64,000 nucleotides of DNA from Pedobacter sp. Leaf250 (GTDB taxonomy: Bacteria > Bacteroidota > Bacteroidia > Sphingobacteriales > Sphingobacteriaceae): contig NZ_CAKLBU010000012.1 of the NCBI RefSeq assembly GCF_920984735.1, positions 111,889 through 175,888 of the forward strand. Direction: 5' to 3'. Shown one piece after another: positions 16,626-25,584 of this stretch (positions within the stretch are counted from its first letter, which is position 1; every line of letters starts with the position of its first letter). Below the pieces are notes generated by a model. The model made no database searches. It was not told where the DNA came from and saw nothing but the letters and a program-made list of their open reading frames with translations. Made by a program: the position numbers and the translations under genes.

Positions 16626-19043
16626 TTAATTAGCTGCCTTTTTAGTATCATCATTATTAATGCTGCGTTCACTTTTTTTAATGGATCCTTTAAGTTTTCC
16701 AAATTTCCAGTTCATCGCAAAACTCACTCGTCGGAAAGGGTTTTCTCTGATGCGTTCCTGGGTAAAGTTTACGCCCTCTGTGTAACTTCTATACTCCCGG
16801 TTTTTTTGGAATGGATTCGCTACCATAGCAGTTAAGGTCAGTTTATCTTTGATAAGATCCTTACTTCCGCTCAAACCTAAATAATAATAGTCATTGGATT
16901 TACCTTGCAACATCACATCCGGTGCACCATAATTAAATGACACGCTTGTTTTCCAGGTCTTCTCGAATTTATAGCTGGTGGTGAAGCTGGTATATCCAGT
17001 GATGCCACTGTTTTCAGCAAGTACGCCATTGATCATTCCCTCAAGCCAGATGTAGTTCATATTGGCACTCACATTCAGGTTCCATTTTGCGGTAAGTGGA
17101 TAATTAAAATTGGCATTAGTTCCCAGCAATCTTGTTTTGCCAATATTGAAGGAAGTTACTCTGGTCAGGTTTTCTGCCGGAAAATAAGTGGAAACCTCTT
17201 GCTGGGTATTGTTGGCGAAATTATAACTTAAGCTTAAATTTAGTGAGCCTTTTTTAAAGTTGCTATAAGTTAATTCAAAGTTATTGCTTAACGTGGCCTC
17301 TAAATCCGGATTACCAAAATACTCGAAATTAGGCCTGGATTTGTCAACAAAAGGATTTAAGTTCCAGATTCCCGGACGCTGAATTCGCTGGGTGAAGCCC
17401 AAACTCAAACTCTGGCTATTCTTTAAAGTTCTGTTTAAAGATACGGAAGGAATGAGGTTGAAGTATTCTGTTTTTACGCTTGTTCCGGTAGTCTGGAAAT
17501 TACCAGTAACGTAAGTACCCTCAAGGCGTGCACCCGCTTTAAATGTCCAGTCTTTAAGTTTGAGTGTGTACGTGTTGTAGACTCCAAAAATATTCTGATC
17601 ATTTCCATATACATTGCTTTGCGAAGGATCGATGATGTAAATATTTTGAGCGGAATTAAACCCTAAATATTGGAAATCACTGTCTCCACGCCTCAAAATT
17701 GCTTTTACACCTGCTTCTAAAGTAAGTTTTTTCCATGGGTTAACGTAGTCAATCTGGGCAGTTTGTTCTTTCGAGCTGCTTACATTATCCTGTCTGTAAT
17801 TTATCCCGTTGAAGTTTGTACGATTGGTGAACATCACATCGTTAGTCTGCGGCTCTGAGCTGTCAAAGAATTTATACGATAAGGTTAAAAGGTGTTCCTT
17901 TTTATCCCTAAAACTTCTTTGATAGTTGAAGGTGTAATCTGTTCCTCCCCACTCATACCTGGTTTTTCCATCTAAATCGTAAGAGGAAAGTACCGAACCA
18001 TCCCGCAAATCAAAATGCTGACTGAGGTCTTGCTGGTTATAACCTCCATAGGGATTTACCTCTACTGTGATCAGATTAAGTGAATCAATCTCATAACTTA
18101 ACTCTCCACCGCCCCAAGCCCATTTGTTATCGGTTTTCTGAAAACCTAAAGAATTCAAGCTCGAAGGAACGGCAACCCCTCTACTGTTTCGCATGTCGCT
18201 AATTTTTACCCCATCTACCTGCCATACACCTGTCCCTCCGTATAAGTTTGCACCAAAATTGCCCTGTTTGAGGGTAAAATTCACATTCCCACTTGGTCCA
18301 CCTGGAGTTTGATAACGGGCATTTACATTTCCATTGTAGCCATTTTCCAGCTTTCTGGACGTAATGATATTGATAATCCCTGATAAGCCTTCGCTTTCGT
18401 ATTTTGATGGAGGCGTAGTAATGACTTCTATTTTTTGTACGCCTGCTGCCGGCATGCTCTTTAAATATTCTTTTGGATCACGGGTGAGGATACCTGACGG
18501 CTTACCGTTAATCAATATCCTATAATTACCTGTTCCTTTTAGCTTTACATTGTCATCTGCATCAACCGACAAAAGGGGAATCTTGCGCATCATGTCCATT
18601 ACGGAGAGTACTTTACTTTCTGCATCTGCCTGAATATCATATACAATTCTGTCTGGCTCTTGCTTAATAAGGGGCCTGCTGGCTGCTATGGCAACCTCTC
18701 CAAGTTCATTGCCGGCTGAAACTACTACAATATTATTGAGGGAGGTATCATTGTTTATTTTAACAGCAATCGTTTTTGACTTATATCCCAAGGCGCCTAT
18801 AATGAGTTTATATTCTCCTGCGGGCACACCAGTGAAAAGAAATTTCCCTTGTTCATTTGAAACTGCGGTTTTAATTACTGTTGAATCTTTTCGAAGTGCG
18901 ATGGTAAAATATTCACCAGGTTTTTTTGAAAGGCTATCCACCAGAATCCCTGAGAGCTGGTATTTGTTTTCCTGGGCCTGCGCCAGATTAGATAGGAGAA
19001 AGCATTGAAATGCAATGCAAAGCGTTAATAAGTATCTGCTCAT
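16626..19043 (-). CDS. TonB-dependent outer-membrane beta-barrel protein
   Basis: The 805-residue protein has a signal peptide (to AQAQ, about residue 24), a carboxypeptidase-regulatory-like domain (LSGILVDSLSKKPGEYFTIAL, to about residue 110), a plug domain (KVLSVMDMMRKIPLLSVDAD, LKGTGNYRILINGKPSG, IEVITTPPSKYESEGLSGIINIITSRK) and a barrel of the outer-membrane beta-barrel family 3 type (RIQRPGIWNLNPFVDKSRP). Such proteins lack a known substrate, and the C-terminal tail (GSIKKSERSINNDDTKKAAN) is charged rather than ending in an aromatic residue. It is a single gene followed by a terminator. Confidence 0.88.
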   Translation of the reverse strand: MSRYLLTLCIAFQCFLLSNLAQAQENKYQLSGILVDSLSKKPGEYFTIALRKDSTVIKTAVSNEQGKFLFTGVPAGEYKLIIGALGYKSKTIAVKINNDTSLNNIVVVSAGNELGEVAIAASRPLIKQEPDRIVYDIQADAESKVLSVMDMMRKIPLLSVDADDNVKLKGTGNYRILINGKPSGILTRDPKEYLKSMPAAGVQKIEVITTPPSKYESEGLSGIINIITSRKLENGYNGNVNARYQTPGGPSGNVNFTLKQGNFGANLYGGTGVWQVDGVKISDMRNSRGVAVPSSLNSLGFQKTDNKWAWGGGELSYEIDSLNLITVEVNPYGGYNQQDLSQHFDLRDGSVLSSYDLDGKTRYEWGGTDYTFNYQRSFRDKKEHLLTLSYKFFDSSEPQTNDVMFTNRTNFNGINYRQDNVSSSKEQTAQIDYVNPWKKLTLEAGVKAILRRGDSDFQYLGFNSAQNIYIIDPSQSNVYGNDQNIFGVYNTYTLKLKDWTFKAGARLEGTYVTGNFQTTGTSVKTEYFNLIPSVSLNRTLKNSQSLSLGFTQRIQRPGIWNLNPFVDKSRPNFEYFGNPDLEATLSNNFELTYSNFKKGSLNLSLSYNFANNTQQEVSTYFPAENLTRVTSFNIGKTRLLGTNANFNYPLTAKWNLNVSANMNYIWLEGMINGVLAENSGITGYTSFTTSYKFEKTWKTSVSFNYGAPDVMLQGKSNDYYYLGLSGSKDLIKDKLTLTAMVANPFQKNREYRSYTEGVNFTQERIRENPFRRVSFAMNWKFGKLKGSIKKSERSINNDDTKKAAN

Positions 19044-19607
19044 AAAATAATTTTGTCTGGTCGGTATTATGTAGTTGTTATATACTAGATGCTAAAAAAA
19101 TAAAAGTGTTGCATCTGGAATTTAATTTTTATTAAAAACTACTGATAATCAGTGTGATAATTTTAGTCTGAAGCTTATTTGCAAATATTTATATTTCTGC
19201 AAAATTGTGGGTAGGAGTTCAATAAGTTGTGCTAACTCAGGCCTAAATAAGCACTGCAGTATGGAAATTGATTAGGTCTTTTGGTATGTTACTGTTTGAT
19301 AGGCTAAGATGAGTGATTAGGATTAGCATCTGAAATAAACTAAAAAAACACCCTTAATACCTATTTGAAAATAAGGAGGAGAGTTCACTCAAAGTTTCAT
19401 AATTATAAACCGGTAAATGTACGGATTGTTGCCTCGAGAAGATCATTCAAACTTAGAGAGGAGAGCTTACAGGTAAAGTTCCGCTAACTGTTTCAATAAG
19501 TCACTTTACTTATATTCAAAGATCAACCATTCAAATGCCTTATCATTTTGGCTTGGATTTTATTCCAAATCAAAGGCGTGAAATGAATCTGGACATGTGA
19601 TTGTCTT
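19044..19607. other. Intergenic region, nothing identified
   Basis: These 564 bases lie upstream of the barrel-protein gene and downstream of the frameshifted lipoprotein gene. No RNA gene, repeat or credible small ORF was seen. The promoter of the barrel gene must lie near 19050-19150 but no convincing TAnnTTTG element was found. Confidence 0.4.
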
Positions 19608-19990
19608 TCATTCTTCAATTAATTTTAAACTCAAATTACTGAATTGACCTTGACTACTATTAACACTTATTTGATAAGCATAACAACCATCTTTTAGCGG
19701 CTCCTCCCCAACAAAATCAATGGGCTGAATAGTGTAAGTCTTGCCATCGATTTCCAACTTGACGAAGGCATAGCGGTAGGCTTTGCTAAATTTTTGGTAT
19801 GCTGTATTTTTTCCAGCATCTAAATTGCCAAAGGTTACTTCACCTGTTCCCGTATTGACAACCACATTTTTAAAGTTATGGTGACTGCTGTTTAACAGGC
19901 GTATTCTGGCCCGGATTGTCCGCTAATCTTCTCTTTTGAGCAACCGATGATGATATTAATCATGAAAATAAAAGCCAGGATTCTTTTCAT
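19608..19990 (-). pseudogene. Frameshifted small lipoprotein gene
   Basis: From the ATG at 19990 the minus strand encodes a lipoprotein signal (MKRILAFIFMINIIIGC, then SKEKISGQSGP), but the frame stops at a TAA after 32 codons. One frame over, the sequence continues without a gap as RIRLLNSSHHNFKNVVVNTG and runs to 19608 with a well-formed 85-residue C-terminal domain (FGNLDAGKNTAYQKF, IDGKTYTIQPIDFVGEEPL). One missing base near 19905-19912, in the GGGCC run, would restore a protein of about 127 residues. It is either a recent pseudogene or a sequencing error. Family unknown. Confidence 0.75.
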
Positions 19991-20090
19991 TTGCTTTATT
20001 TTAGGTGGATAAGAATTAAATTACAAAATAAAAAAGCTAACCTCTGTGTTTATATCAGCTTTCCCCTTAGTATTAGTTTGATATTACTGA

Positions 20091-20636
20091 TTACTTCAGC
20101 ACTACTCCATTAATCTTTAATCTGGTCCAGTCTCCCGGATATCCCTGGCCTTTAATGTAAGTATTTACGTATGGATGCCCCTTCAGGTTAATATGGTAGA
20201 TGTAATCAAAGGAGAAACTTATTCTGGTATCGGTTTTCTCTGTAACTGTCACTTGTTGGTCGGTATCGGTCCCGGTTCCTATGGTGAAAAACTGTTCGCC
20301 AACTTTTGCGCTGAAATCCCCGCGGATAACTTGTAAATCAGGATATTTTGGATCACTGGAGATGAGTTTTCCGTTCTCATCAATGCGCAGGTAACTAATT
20401 GCAAAGGCATCGCCTCCTATGAGTGAAACGAATTTATAATAAAGTTTTCCCCTAATCATTACGCTGTCCTTAATTTCGGTATAGTTCTGGCTGTTCATGT
20501 ACCAGAGATTACCAACCTGCATCGGCAGGAAGGATTGGGATGTTGTAGGCGCTGGTGTTGAAAGTGGTTTTTTGCAGCTGATTACGATGGCCAGGCTAAG
20601 CATTAAAATAATGAGTTTAAGCGTTAAGTTTTTCAT
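20091..20636 (-). CDS. Lipoprotein of unknown function
   Basis: The 181-residue protein has a lipoprotein signal (LIILMLSLAIVISC, then KKPLSTP). The mature part begins QSFLPMQVGNLWYMNSQNYTEI, a start common to secreted Bacteroidota lipoproteins of unknown role, and is beta-rich. It is divergent from the sigma factor gene across a 307-base gap. Function unknown. Confidence 0.65.
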   Translation of the reverse strand: MKNLTLKLIILMLSLAIVISCKKPLSTPAPTTSQSFLPMQVGNLWYMNSQNYTEIKDSVMIRGKLYYKFVSLIGGDAFAISYLRIDENGKLISSDPKYPDLQVIRGDFSAKVGEQFFTIGTGTDTDQQVTVTEKTDTRISFSFDYIYHINLKGHPYVNTYIKGQGYPGDWTRLKINGVVLK

Positions 20637-20943
20637 AGGGTTGGTTTTATGAAGTTTATCTCCTAAACGGGATAATGGGGTTTAACGCTACATCAGCATC
20701 AAAAAAAATAATCGCGATAAATTAATCGGTCTTCGAAATATATTAGAAATAAGAATTAAATTATAAAGATGTTCAAAGTGTGTTTTCAAAATGCTAATCC
20801 TTTAAAATATCATCCCTAAGTGTTCAATGGAGATTGGTTAAAAATATCATAAACATCATCAATATTTGCCATGAGAGACTTCACACATTGATAACATTAA
20901 ATTAAAATACCTTCGCGTGTAAGCCTATAATTTTGTGGCTTCA
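20637..20943. other. Divergent intergenic region between lipoprotein and sigma-factor genes
   Basis: This 307-base, very AT-rich region must hold promoters for both flanking genes. A TAATTTTG at 20928-20935 fits the -7 consensus but lies too close to the sigma-factor start to be its promoter. No other element was recognised. Confidence 0.4.
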
Positions 20944-21474
20944 ATGATCCAGGATAAGATACGCGAAATTAGGGCAGGAGAACTGCCGGCTTTTAATGAG
21001 GCATATTCCCGTTATCATCAGCCAATTTATCAATTCATTTTTAAGAAAACACAATCAGAATATATTGCTACAGAAGTTGTTCAGCTTTGCTTTATCCGTT
21101 TGTGGGAGAAAAGAAATTCGTTGAGCGAAACCACCGAATTAAATGTTCAGCTTTTTGGTATGGCTCGCCAGGTAATGATTGATGAACTGAGAAAAGAATC
21201 AACCCGATTAAAATACAACACACAATCCAGCCAATATCCTTTTACAGATAATTTGATGAAAATGATCGAAAGTAAGGATATGTTAAAACATTTTGAGCAA
21301 GAGATAGAGGCGATGCCGCCGATGCGGAAAATGGTTTTTAACCTGAGCCGGGATAATGGACTTTCATATCTTGAAATCGCTGAAATGCTGGGTATCTCTA
21401 CCAAAACCGTCGAAAACCATATTGGAAAGGTTTTATCGCGGTTAAAGCATTATATGTTCACCATATTGATGTAG
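20944..21474 (+). CDS. ECF-type RNA polymerase sigma factor
   Basis: The protein has 176 residues from the ATG at 20944 (an upstream GTG at 20935 is possible). Region 2 is seen in the stretch from AYSRYHQPIYQFIFKKTQ to VVQLCFIRLWEKR, and region 4 in MPPMRKMVFNLSRDNGLSYLEIAEMLGISTKTVENHIGKVLSRLK. This is the layout of the Bacteroidota-expanded ECF sigma factors that are paired with FecR anti-sigma factors. The FecR gene follows 58 bases downstream, then SusC and SusD, so this factor probably directs transcription of the downstream uptake genes when released. Confidence 0.93.
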   Translation: MIQDKIREIRAGELPAFNEAYSRYHQPIYQFIFKKTQSEYIATEVVQLCFIRLWEKRNSLSETTELNVQLFGMARQVMIDELRKESTRLKYNTQSSQYPFTDNLMKMIESKDMLKHFEQEIEAMPPMRKMVFNLSRDNGLSYLEIAEMLGISTKTVENHIGKVLSRLKHYMFTILM

Positions 21475-21532
21475 CTATATTAAGTTATTGTTAACTCGTG
21501 AGGGCTAACCCGGCGGCGTACGTAATTATAGT

Positions 21533-22546
21533 ATGAAGCCAAACAAAGGAAGAAAACGCAAGCTCAGTGATGAGGTGTTTATCCAGGAAAATTTTAGTGA
21601 TCAGCAATGGCAATCTTTTAAATCGGATGAGGAATTATCTTCTTCCAAATCAGAAGAGATGCATCGTTTTGTACTCAACGAAATTTTCGCCAGGCAAGCA
21701 CAAAAGCAAGCCAGAAAAATCAAATTAATTCAGTTCAGTAAATATGCAACTGCGGCATGTGTAACGATGCTTTTAGGTTTTGCATTGTACCTAGGTTTAA
21801 ACAATGTAAGCAACCAACCTTCAAAAATCAATCCGGTTGCCAAAACTACAATTAAACCAGTTGCAGCAGAAAATATCTGGAAAACCATTAATAATACCGC
21901 TCAGGAAATACTAAATTATCAATTGCCAGATGCTTCACAAGTAACCATTTATCCTGGTTCGGGTATCAAATTTAAAAGTGCATTCGATCAAAAACTGCGT
22001 GATGTTTATTTAACCGGTAAAGCAAAGTTTAAAGTTAAAAGAAACACTTCGAGACCATTTAGCGTGTACTCAGGTGCTTTAAAAACCACTGCCCTCGGCA
22101 CTTCTTTTACCATAAATACCAAAGGAAAAAATATTTCTGTTAAGCTGCACACAGGGAAGATTGTCGTGGCAAACGTTAAAACCAAAAAACCACTGGCATA
22201 CATTTCCACCGTTGGAACCACTTTAGTGTATGATCCAAACCTGGAATCTACCAATTTCATCAATTCATCAAAATTAATTAAAGCCCCTACTGAAGCCATT
22301 TCACATGAAGGCGCTGTGATTAATATGAAGAATATTCCATTGGCAAAAGTTTTCAATCTGTTGCATGACGCTTATGGAATTGCAATCAGTACCGATCAAA
22401 AAGAAATCAATCACATCACTTTTACAGGCAAAGTTGATACGGTAAAGGAACAACCAGAAGACATCCTAAAGGTAATATGCCTCATCAACAATATGACTTT
22501 TACCAAGGTATCAGAAAACGAATTTTTTATTCAAAAATCCAATTAA
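21533..22546 (+). CDS. FecR-family anti-sigma factor
   Basis: The 337-residue inner-membrane protein has a cytoplasmic N-terminus (about 70 residues), one membrane helix (about residues 71-91, YATAACVTMLLGFALYLGL), a periplasmic FecR domain (about 130-225, with LPDASQVTIYPGSGIKF and TALGTSFTI) and a C-terminal DUF4974/secretin-like domain (VINMKNIPLAKVFNLLHDAYGI to the end). It holds or activates the sigma factor encoded just upstream and receives a signal from an outer-membrane receptor. The SusC gene begins 30 bases after its stop. Confidence 0.93.
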   Translation: MKPNKGRKRKLSDEVFIQENFSDQQWQSFKSDEELSSSKSEEMHRFVLNEIFARQAQKQARKIKLIQFSKYATAACVTMLLGFALYLGLNNVSNQPSKINPVAKTTIKPVAAENIWKTINNTAQEILNYQLPDASQVTIYPGSGIKFKSAFDQKLRDVYLTGKAKFKVKRNTSRPFSVYSGALKTTALGTSFTINTKGKNISVKLHTGKIVVANVKTKKPLAYISTVGTTLVYDPNLESTNFINSSKLIKAPTEAISHEGAVINMKNIPLAKVFNLLHDAYGIAISTDQKEINHITFTGKVDTVKEQPEDILKVICLINNMTFTKVSENEFFIQKSN

Positions 22547-22576
22547 TATAACCAAACAGCATCCACACAAATTATT

Positions 22577-25567
22577 ATGTATTCAAAAAGATTAAAAATG
22601 CTAAAACGTATGTTATGCCTCGGCATCATCGGTTGGGCAAGTCCACTTTTGGCACAGGAGCAACCCGTTAAAGGAATTGTTCTGGATATTTCTGGACAGG
22701 GGATTCCTGGCGTAACCGTTAAAGCGGAGCATGAAAAAACACGCAAATCGGCGGTAACAACTTCGTCAGGTACCGGATTATTCAGCTTTTCAAATATTGC
22801 TCCTGGTGGTCCATATCGTTTTATTTTCAGTTCCATCGGTTTTAAATCCGATACGCTTTCGGGTTATACCGTTACTTCGGGTCAGCAAATTGCTTTGAGT
22901 ATAAAATTAAAAGAAGCGTCAAATGATTTGCAGGAAGTGGTTATCGGTTATGGTAAAAGTAAAAGAAACGAAATTACCGGTGCCGTAACTTCCATTAAAC
23001 CCGATGAATTTAACCGAGGTGTAGTGAGTTCTCCAGGACAGTTGCTGCAAGGTAAGGTTGCAGGTTTGAATATTACCAGAAGTGGTAATCCAACTGATAA
23101 GCCTGCGGTAATTTTGCGTGGTCCATCGAGTTTTAGGGAAGGCGCACAAGAACCTTTTTATGTAATTGATGGTGTTCCAGGAGCATCAATTGATCTGGTA
23201 GCACCGGATGATATTTTAAGCATGGAGGTTTTAAAAGATGCATCATCAACCGCAATTTATGGTTCAAGAGCAGCTAACGGGGTAATTATGGTGAATACCA
23301 AAAACTCGGGAAAAGGGCTTGGAAAACTTTCATACAGTGCTTATGGGGCAACTGAAACCATTTCAAATAGTATTGAAATGGCCACAGGCGATGAATTAAG
23401 AACTTACTTAAGAGATAACGGAAAAGTATTGGATAAAATTAGTGATGATGGTAGCAATACCAACTGGTTAAATGAAGTAACCAGAACAGGTATATCTCAA
23501 AACCATAATTTAAATTTTAATGGCGGTGGAGAAAATTCATCGTATGGTGCCAGTTTAAATTATTTAGATAATCAGGGGATTATTAAAAGGTCAGGAATGG
23601 AGCGCTTCATTGCCAGGGCCAATATGGAACAAAGATTATTGAATAACCGCCTGAAAATAAATTTGAATTTAACCAACAGCAATACCACAAATGATAGAAT
23701 TGCAAGCCAGGTTTATAACAATATGTTTACTTATTTGCCAACTGTAGGTGTTAGAAAAGCAGATGGAAGTTTTTATGAAGACCCCACCAGAACAACCGGA
23801 ACGGGTGGTTATTATAACCCTGTCGCCTTGCTTGAAAATAATACTTTTCAAGGCAAAAGCAATCTTTATTTAATTAATGGAAACGTTAAAGCCAATATTG
23901 TAAATGGATTGGATTTTAACGCAATGGTTTCCATGCAAAGCGAACAGATAAATGAAAACCTCTACAATAACCGGTTTTCGATGTTAAAACAGGGATTTAA
24001 TGGTTATGCAGAACGTTCATCAGTAAAAAACACGCAAAAGGTATTTGAAGGTTATTTTAACTACGATAAAAGCTTTGGCGATCATAACCTAAAACTATTG
24101 GCTGGTTACTCGTGGCAGGAAAACCGCAATGGCGATGGTTTTCAAACATCGGGACAGAATTTCGTGTCAGATGATCTGTTGTGGAATAACCTGGGCTTAA
24201 GTAATGGTAACGGCTCAACGGTGGTAAATTATGGCAGCAATTACATTTCTACCCTTCGATTGATTTCCTTTTATGGAAGAGCCATTTACGATTATAAAGG
24301 CAAATATTTACTGCAGGCCACCATTCGTAGGGATGGTTCATCAGCCTTTGGTATAAACAACAGATGGGGAATGTTTCCTTCAGTTTCTGCAGGCTGGAAT
24401 ATTGACCGTGAGGCTTTTATGGAAAACGTATCTTTTGTTGATAATCTAAAGATTCGTGCTGGTTATGGTGTTTCCGGAAATTCAATCGGTTTTGATGCCT
24501 ATACTGCCAGACTCATTTATGGCGCACAAAGTGGATCATATTTTTACTCAAACGGCAAATGGTTAACGGCAATTGGCCCAACACAAAATGATAATCCCAA
24601 CTTAAAATGGGAGCGTACCGCTACACTAAACATTGGTTTGGATTTTGGCCTTTTCAAAAATAAAGTTTCAGGATCAATCGATGTGTACAACAAAAAAACA
24701 ACAGATCTGATTGCACCTTATTCGGTATCAACAACACAATATCCTTTTAATGTGTTAACTGCAAATGTTGGCGCAATGACGAACAAGGGTATCGAATTTA
24801 CTTTGAATACCACACCTGTTAAAACCAAAAACTTCAGCTGGAATACGGCGATTAATTTATCGCACAACAAAAACGAAATTACATCCATCTCTAACGATTT
24901 ATTCCAGGCCAGTGAGTTTTACACGGCAAGTGTAGGTGGCAGAGGTCAATCGGGCGCTTTGGGTTATCAAATTATTAGAGAAGGGTTGTCTTTAGGTTCT
25001 TTTTACACACTTAGATATGCAGGGAAAGATGCTGCGGGTAAATCGATGTTTTACGATAAAGCTGGAAATGCATCAACAGCCAATACGGGTTTTGAGAATT
25101 TCGAAGTTACCGGTTCAGCGCAACCCAAATTATTGTACGGTTGGAACAATACTTTCAGGTACAAACAATTTGATTTTAACTTTTTCATCCGTGGTGTTTA
25201 TGGTAATCAAATCTTAAATGCAACACTTGCTGATATGACTGCGCCTATTTACGCCTTTCAAACCAATATTGCGAAGGAAGCACTTACCGAATCGATTAAT
25301 GATGATAAGGCTCAATTTGTTTCTGACCGTTATTTGGAAAGTGGTTCTTACCTGCGTCTGGATAATGCAACTTTAGGCTATACTTTCAAAATGAAAGGCA
25401 GCAGAAGCTTGCGCTTGTATGCTTCCGGAAACAATTTATTCATCATTACCAAATACAAAGGTGTAGATCCAGAAATCAATATGGCAGGTCAAACGCCTGG
25501 TATTGATTACCGTAATTTCTACCCTAAAACCCGTTCGGCAATTTTTGGTCTAAACTTCAACCTATAA
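22577..25567 (+). CDS. SusC/RagA-family TonB-linked outer-membrane transporter
   Basis: The 996-residue protein has a signal peptide ending near LLAQ (start at 22577 or at the Met at 22598). A carboxypeptidase-regulatory-like domain comes directly after it (VKGIVLDISGQGIPGVTVKA), then a TonB-box-like LQEVVIGYGKSKRNEITGAV, a plug (LLQGKVAGLNITRSG, EPFYVIDGVPG, MEVLKDASSTAIYGSRAANG) and a large barrel. No STN (secretin/TonB short N-terminal) signalling domain precedes the carboxypeptidase-like domain, which is unusual beside a FecR/ECF pair. SusD follows 17 bases downstream. Neighbouring phosphatase and phytase genes suggest import of an organophosphate; this is an inference. Confidence 0.95.
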   Translation: MYSKRLKMLKRMLCLGIIGWASPLLAQEQPVKGIVLDISGQGIPGVTVKAEHEKTRKSAVTTSSGTGLFSFSNIAPGGPYRFIFSSIGFKSDTLSGYTVTSGQQIALSIKLKEASNDLQEVVIGYGKSKRNEITGAVTSIKPDEFNRGVVSSPGQLLQGKVAGLNITRSGNPTDKPAVILRGPSSFREGAQEPFYVIDGVPGASIDLVAPDDILSMEVLKDASSTAIYGSRAANGVIMVNTKNSGKGLGKLSYSAYGATETISNSIEMATGDELRTYLRDNGKVLDKISDDGSNTNWLNEVTRTGISQNHNLNFNGGGENSSYGASLNYLDNQGIIKRSGMERFIARANMEQRLLNNRLKINLNLTNSNTTNDRIASQVYNNMFTYLPTVGVRKADGSFYEDPTRTTGTGGYYNPVALLENNTFQGKSNLYLINGNVKANIVNGLDFNAMVSMQSEQINENLYNNRFSMLKQGFNGYAERSSVKNTQKVFEGYFNYDKSFGDHNLKLLAGYSWQENRNGDGFQTSGQNFVSDDLLWNNLGLSNGNGSTVVNYGSNYISTLRLISFYGRAIYDYKGKYLLQATIRRDGSSAFGINNRWGMFPSVSAGWNIDREAFMENVSFVDNLKIRAGYGVSGNSIGFDAYTARLIYGAQSGSYFYSNGKWLTAIGPTQNDNPNLKWERTATLNIGLDFGLFKNKVSGSIDVYNKKTTDLIAPYSVSTTQYPFNVLTANVGAMTNKGIEFTLNTTPVKTKNFSWNTAINLSHNKNEITSISNDLFQASEFYTASVGGRGQSGALGYQIIREGLSLGSFYTLRYAGKDAAGKSMFYDKAGNASTANTGFENFEVTGSAQPKLLYGWNNTFRYKQFDFNFFIRGVYGNQILNATLADMTAPIYAFQTNIAKEALTESINDDKAQFVSDRYLESGSYLRLDNATLGYTFKMKGSRSLRLYASGNNLFIITKYKGVDPEINMAGQTPGIDYRNFYPKTRSAIFGLNFNL

Positions 25568-25584
25568 TATTTACAACGTATAAC

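Noticed and set aside
20928..20935. TAATTTTG as -7 promoter element of the sigma factor gene
   Set aside because: It is only eight bases before the ATG at 20944 and has no TTG at the right distance upstream.
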